DNA of 7,703 nucleotides, from assembly GCA_022842745.1 (NCBI GenBank), contig JALHPA010000103.1, positions 1 to 7,703 on the forward strand, read 5' to 3'. The notes beneath the pieces were generated by a model that was given only the letters and a program-made list of their open reading frames with translations, was not told where the DNA came from and made no database searches. This stretch comes from Pirellulales bacterium (GTDB lineage: Bacteria > Planctomycetota > Planctomycetia > Pirellulales > JALHPA01). Position 1 is the first letter of the stretch. Every line of letters starts with the position of its first letter. Position numbers and translations under genes: made by a program. Shown piece by piece: positions 5,700-7,703 of the stretch.

Positions 5700-5847
5700 G
5701 CTTAGTCCAGTCGGGTCGGGAAGACAGAAATCCTGGCGGTCGCCGCGAACTGCAAACCAGTTCGTCAAATTTTCCAGAGTACCAAATTCTTGCTTCTGGT
5801 CACCGATCCTACAACTCCCTGGTTGATGGAGCCGCGCCGGCGTTGCG
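5700..5847. other. Intergenic gap between cytochrome and GDPD-like genes
   Basis: This 148-bp gap lies between two minus-strand genes. Its middle (about 5761-5800) is AT-richer than the surroundings, as a promoter region might be. A minus-strand TTGACG at 5763-5768 could be a -35 hexamer, but no good -10 follows at the right spacing. No clear intrinsic terminator for the cytochrome gene is seen. Confidence 0.4.
5746..5764 (-). promoter_or_regulatory. Perfect hairpin in the leader of the GDPD-like gene
   Basis: CGAACTG (5746-5752) and CAGTTCG (5758-5764) form a 7-bp perfect inverted repeat with a 5-base loop, 47 bases upstream of the chosen start codon. As DNA it could be an operator half-site pair; as RNA it is a stable leader stem. 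No T run follows on the minus strand. Confidence 0.4.
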
Positions 5848-7703
5848 CTAGCGAAGCGACTTCAAATAGGCGAACAAATCGGCCAATTCCTGGTCCTGCG
5901 CATCCGCCAACAATCCGGTCGGCATTAGAGAAACCCGGCTGGGCCGCATGGCGCTAGGCGGAATCCCCGTCAGGCGGACGGTCGTGTCGGGGCCGGTCTG
6001 CAACAGCGTGCCATCCGGCGATTCGTAAACGATCAAACCGTGATGGGTCTCTCCGGACGGCGTGAACACGCTCGTGGTCCGGTACGGAGGGGCCACGTCC
6101 CGGTTCGGATCGTAAATCGCGGCAAATAAATCTTCGCGGGAAAAACGGGCGGCGGCCCCCGCCAGGTCCGGCCCCAGTCGAGACGCCCCGGCATGGCAGC
6201 GCTGGCAAGCCCGCGCGGCAAACACCGCCTTTCCACGCGCGGCGTCACCCGCCGTCCAATCGATGGCGGCCAGGCGTGCGTTCCAGGCGACCGAGTCGGC
6301 GCCGGAGGTCACGAGGGCGGCGGCCTGCGCCGGATAGGCGCTTGCGAACCAGTCGAACCAGGGTTGATAAAGGGTTAGCGGTTCGTTGCCCTTGGGTCGA
6401 TCGGCGGGAGTGCTGGAATCCGGCGGAAGCGGCTCTTCCGTCTTGATCGGCTGGCCCGACCAATGGCCGAGCAGTGCCACGAGCGCCTGCCGGGTCGGGC
6501 GTTCGTGCGGCGAGGTGCAATACTGCCGCAGCGACGCGAGCGCGACGGCCAGGTCTGCTGGTTCGGCCGCCGGGCGAAGGCGGAGCAGGGCTGCGGCCGA
6601 TTTTCGAACCACCTCGCTCTGGACGCTCTTCAGGGAGGCGACCAACCGGCCCCGATCCTCTTCCTCTGGAACTTCCGCAAGATACGAAGCGATGGTGTCG
6701 CGCAATCCCGGCTCTTCCCATCGGTCGCGCAACACGGGCAACAACTCGCTTCGGGGAAGAATTTGCAGCGCGCGGATCAAATCGGCCGACCATTCCGCAT
6801 CCGGGTCTTGGGCGGCGGCTAGCAATCGCCGCGCCCCGAGGGTTCGCGTTTTCTTGGGCAGGACCTGCAGAAAAAGTCCCTGGTCGGGCAGCCCAAACTT
6901 CGGCTCGTCGACCAGCGCATCGGCCAGCCGATCGTCCCGGCGGCAGAGTTGCTCCAACAGCTCGGTCACGCGCCGCGGCCAATTGCGGCTGGGGATTCGC
7001 GCTTCGGCGGCCATCTTGTGGTGCAGGCGGGCCAGAGCGTTCGCCGTAGCCTCCGTGTCACCGGTCGAGCGCGGCCCAGGCAGCCGCGCCGACACGATCA
7101 GATAGTGGAGATCGTCGGTGACCGCCGTGCCCTCGCCGCATTGGAGCAGAATCCGCGAGACCAGTTGCGGGTCTTGCACTTGCAGCATGGCCAGCAACCG
7201 GGCAAGCTCCCGATTCACCTCGGCGAAAGGCGTGGGAAAGCTCTTGGCCAGCGACAACGCCGCCTCGGCCGCTGGCCGAAACGCTGCCGGTTGAAGTGCA
7301 TCCGGCAGTCCCGCATCCGGCCGCGATCCGGCGGGGGGGGCGGCCTGATAACCGACAAACACCTCCGGCCGCGCGGAGAAGTCGGGCACGTCTCCCAGCG
7401 ATTGCTGCCACAGTCGAAGCAGCGCCAGCCATTGGTCTTCATCGCGGCGGTCAAACGATCCGACCGCTTCCCAAGCCCGCTCCGATTGCGCCCGGTATTG
7501 GGCCAGCAATCGGGCCGCCGCGGGAGCAAGTTCGAGCCGCGTAACTCTCAACGAGTCGCTGTTGCGATCGGCGCGAGGATTGGCAGGCGGCGGATCTTCA
7601 CGGCGCGTCGCAGCGCCCGGGACGGGATCCTTCTCAGGGGCGCCGACATAACGCACACGGAACACCCCTCCCTGTGTCTGCCGTCCCCCCACCGCGAAAT
7701 ACA
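5848..7703 (-). CDS. PVC-type cytochrome c protein with HEAT-like region, C-terminal part (open at right edge)
   Basis: About 617 residues are visible of a larger periplasmic protein of the planctomycete PVC haem-binding type, normally ordered signal peptide, sugar-dehydrogenase-like beta-propeller, HEAT-like helices, cytochrome c. The visible start, YFAVGGRQTQGGVFRVRYVG, matches the end of such a propeller, so the GTG at 7692 is not the true start and the gene continues beyond the window. The middle is helical and repeat-like: ELARLLAMLQ, DDLHYLIVSARLPG, then SEVVRKSAAALLRLRPA. The cytochrome domain follows GDAARGKAVFAARA: CQRCH (codons 6206-6192) binds haem, then GPDLAG, EDLFAAIYDPNRDVAPPYRT and a C-terminal VSLMPTGLL whose Met is the likely sixth haem ligand, ending in ELADLFAYLKSLR. 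This is the TIGR02603-like pattern. Family members are thought to act in periplasmic oxidation of carbohydrates or alcohols; the substrate is unknown. It is not fused or frameshifted in the visible part. Confidence 0.93.
   Translation of the reverse strand, partial: YFAVGGRQTQGGVFRVRYVGAPEKDPVPGAATRREDPPPANPRADRNSDSLRVTRLELAPAAARLLAQYRAQSERAWEAVGSFDRRDEDQWLALLRLWQQSLGDVPDFSARPEVFVGYQAAPPAGSRPDAGLPDALQPAAFRPAAEAALSLAKSFPTPFAEVNRELARLLAMLQVQDPQLVSRILLQCGEGTAVTDDLHYLIVSARLPGPRSTGDTEATANALARLHHKMAAEARIPSRNWPRRVTELLEQLCRRDDRLADALVDEPKFGLPDQGLFLQVLPKKTRTLGARRLLAAAQDPDAEWSADLIRALQILPRSELLPVLRDRWEEPGLRDTIASYLAEVPEEEDRGRLVASLKSVQSEVVRKSAAALLRLRPAAEPADLAVALASLRQYCTSPHERPTRQALVALLGHWSGQPIKTEEPLPPDSSTPADRPKGNEPLTLYQPWFDWFASAYPAQAAALVTSGADSVAWNARLAAIDWTAGDAARGKAVFAARACQRCHAGASRLGPDLAGAAARFSREDLFAAIYDPNRDVAPPYRTTSVFTPSGETHHGLIVYESPDGTLLQTGPDTTVRLTGIPPSAMRPSRVSLMPTGLLADAQDQELADLFAYLKSLR

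Noticed and set aside
7690..7692. GTG as start codon of the cytochrome gene
   Set aside because: The frame stays open to the window edge, and the residues on both sides of the GTG (YFAVGGRQTQ) match the interior of the PVC propeller domain, so the gene is truncated by the window.
1..7703. Mobile element, CRISPR array, tRNA or rRNA
   Set aside because: No transposase or integrase motifs, no regularly spaced repeats with unique spacers, no terminal inverted repeats at gene edges and no tRNA-like cloverleaf or rRNA segment were seen.

Overview
The window looks like a chromosomal piece of a high-GC planctomycete, most likely from the Pirellulales or a relative. The strongest clue is the right-edge gene, which ends in the haem-binding domain typical of PVC-group (Planctomycetes-Verrucomicrobia) cytochromes, behind a HEAT-like region and the end of a beta-propeller. 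An MJ0042-like zinc-ribbon membrane protein and a tiny Cys-rich lipoprotein fit the same origin. This placement is inferred from family content, not from a marker gene.

Layout, left to right. Positions 1-254 (minus) hold the N-terminus of an amidase-signature enzyme cut by the window edge. Positions 347-2713 (minus) encode a 788-residue single-pass membrane protein: zinc ribbon, acidic linker, one transmembrane helix, a very long Ala/Ser/Asp/Pro/Thr linker, and a compact C-terminal domain that may be OB-like. Positions 2714-2900 are a compact control region with an intrinsic terminator for the upstream gene, a candidate -10 box, a two-helix leader hairpin and a good Shine-Dalgarno. Positions 2901-4436 (minus) encode a complete M32 (Taq-type) metallocarboxypeptidase. 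Positions 4437-4666 are a divergent intergenic region with a 9-bp tandem repeat. Positions 4667-4900 (plus) encode a 77-residue lipoprotein, the only plus-strand gene. Positions 4902-5699 (minus) encode a secreted GDPD/PI-PLC-superfamily protein (AIM6-like) whose stop codon is one base from the lipoprotein's. Positions 5848-7703 (minus) hold the C-terminal part of a PVC-type cytochrome c protein, open at the right edge.

The genes do not form an obvious pathway. They read as neighbouring single-gene units: peptide and amide hydrolysis in the cytoplasm (M32 protease, amidase), and envelope or periplasmic functions (cytochrome, phosphodiesterase-like protein, lipoprotein, membrane-anchored zinc-ribbon protein). 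No transposase, integrase, tRNA, rRNA or CRISPR array was seen. The least explained item is the zinc-ribbon membrane protein, which also carries G9 and G8 tracts and a codon-phased 15-bp tandem repeat.
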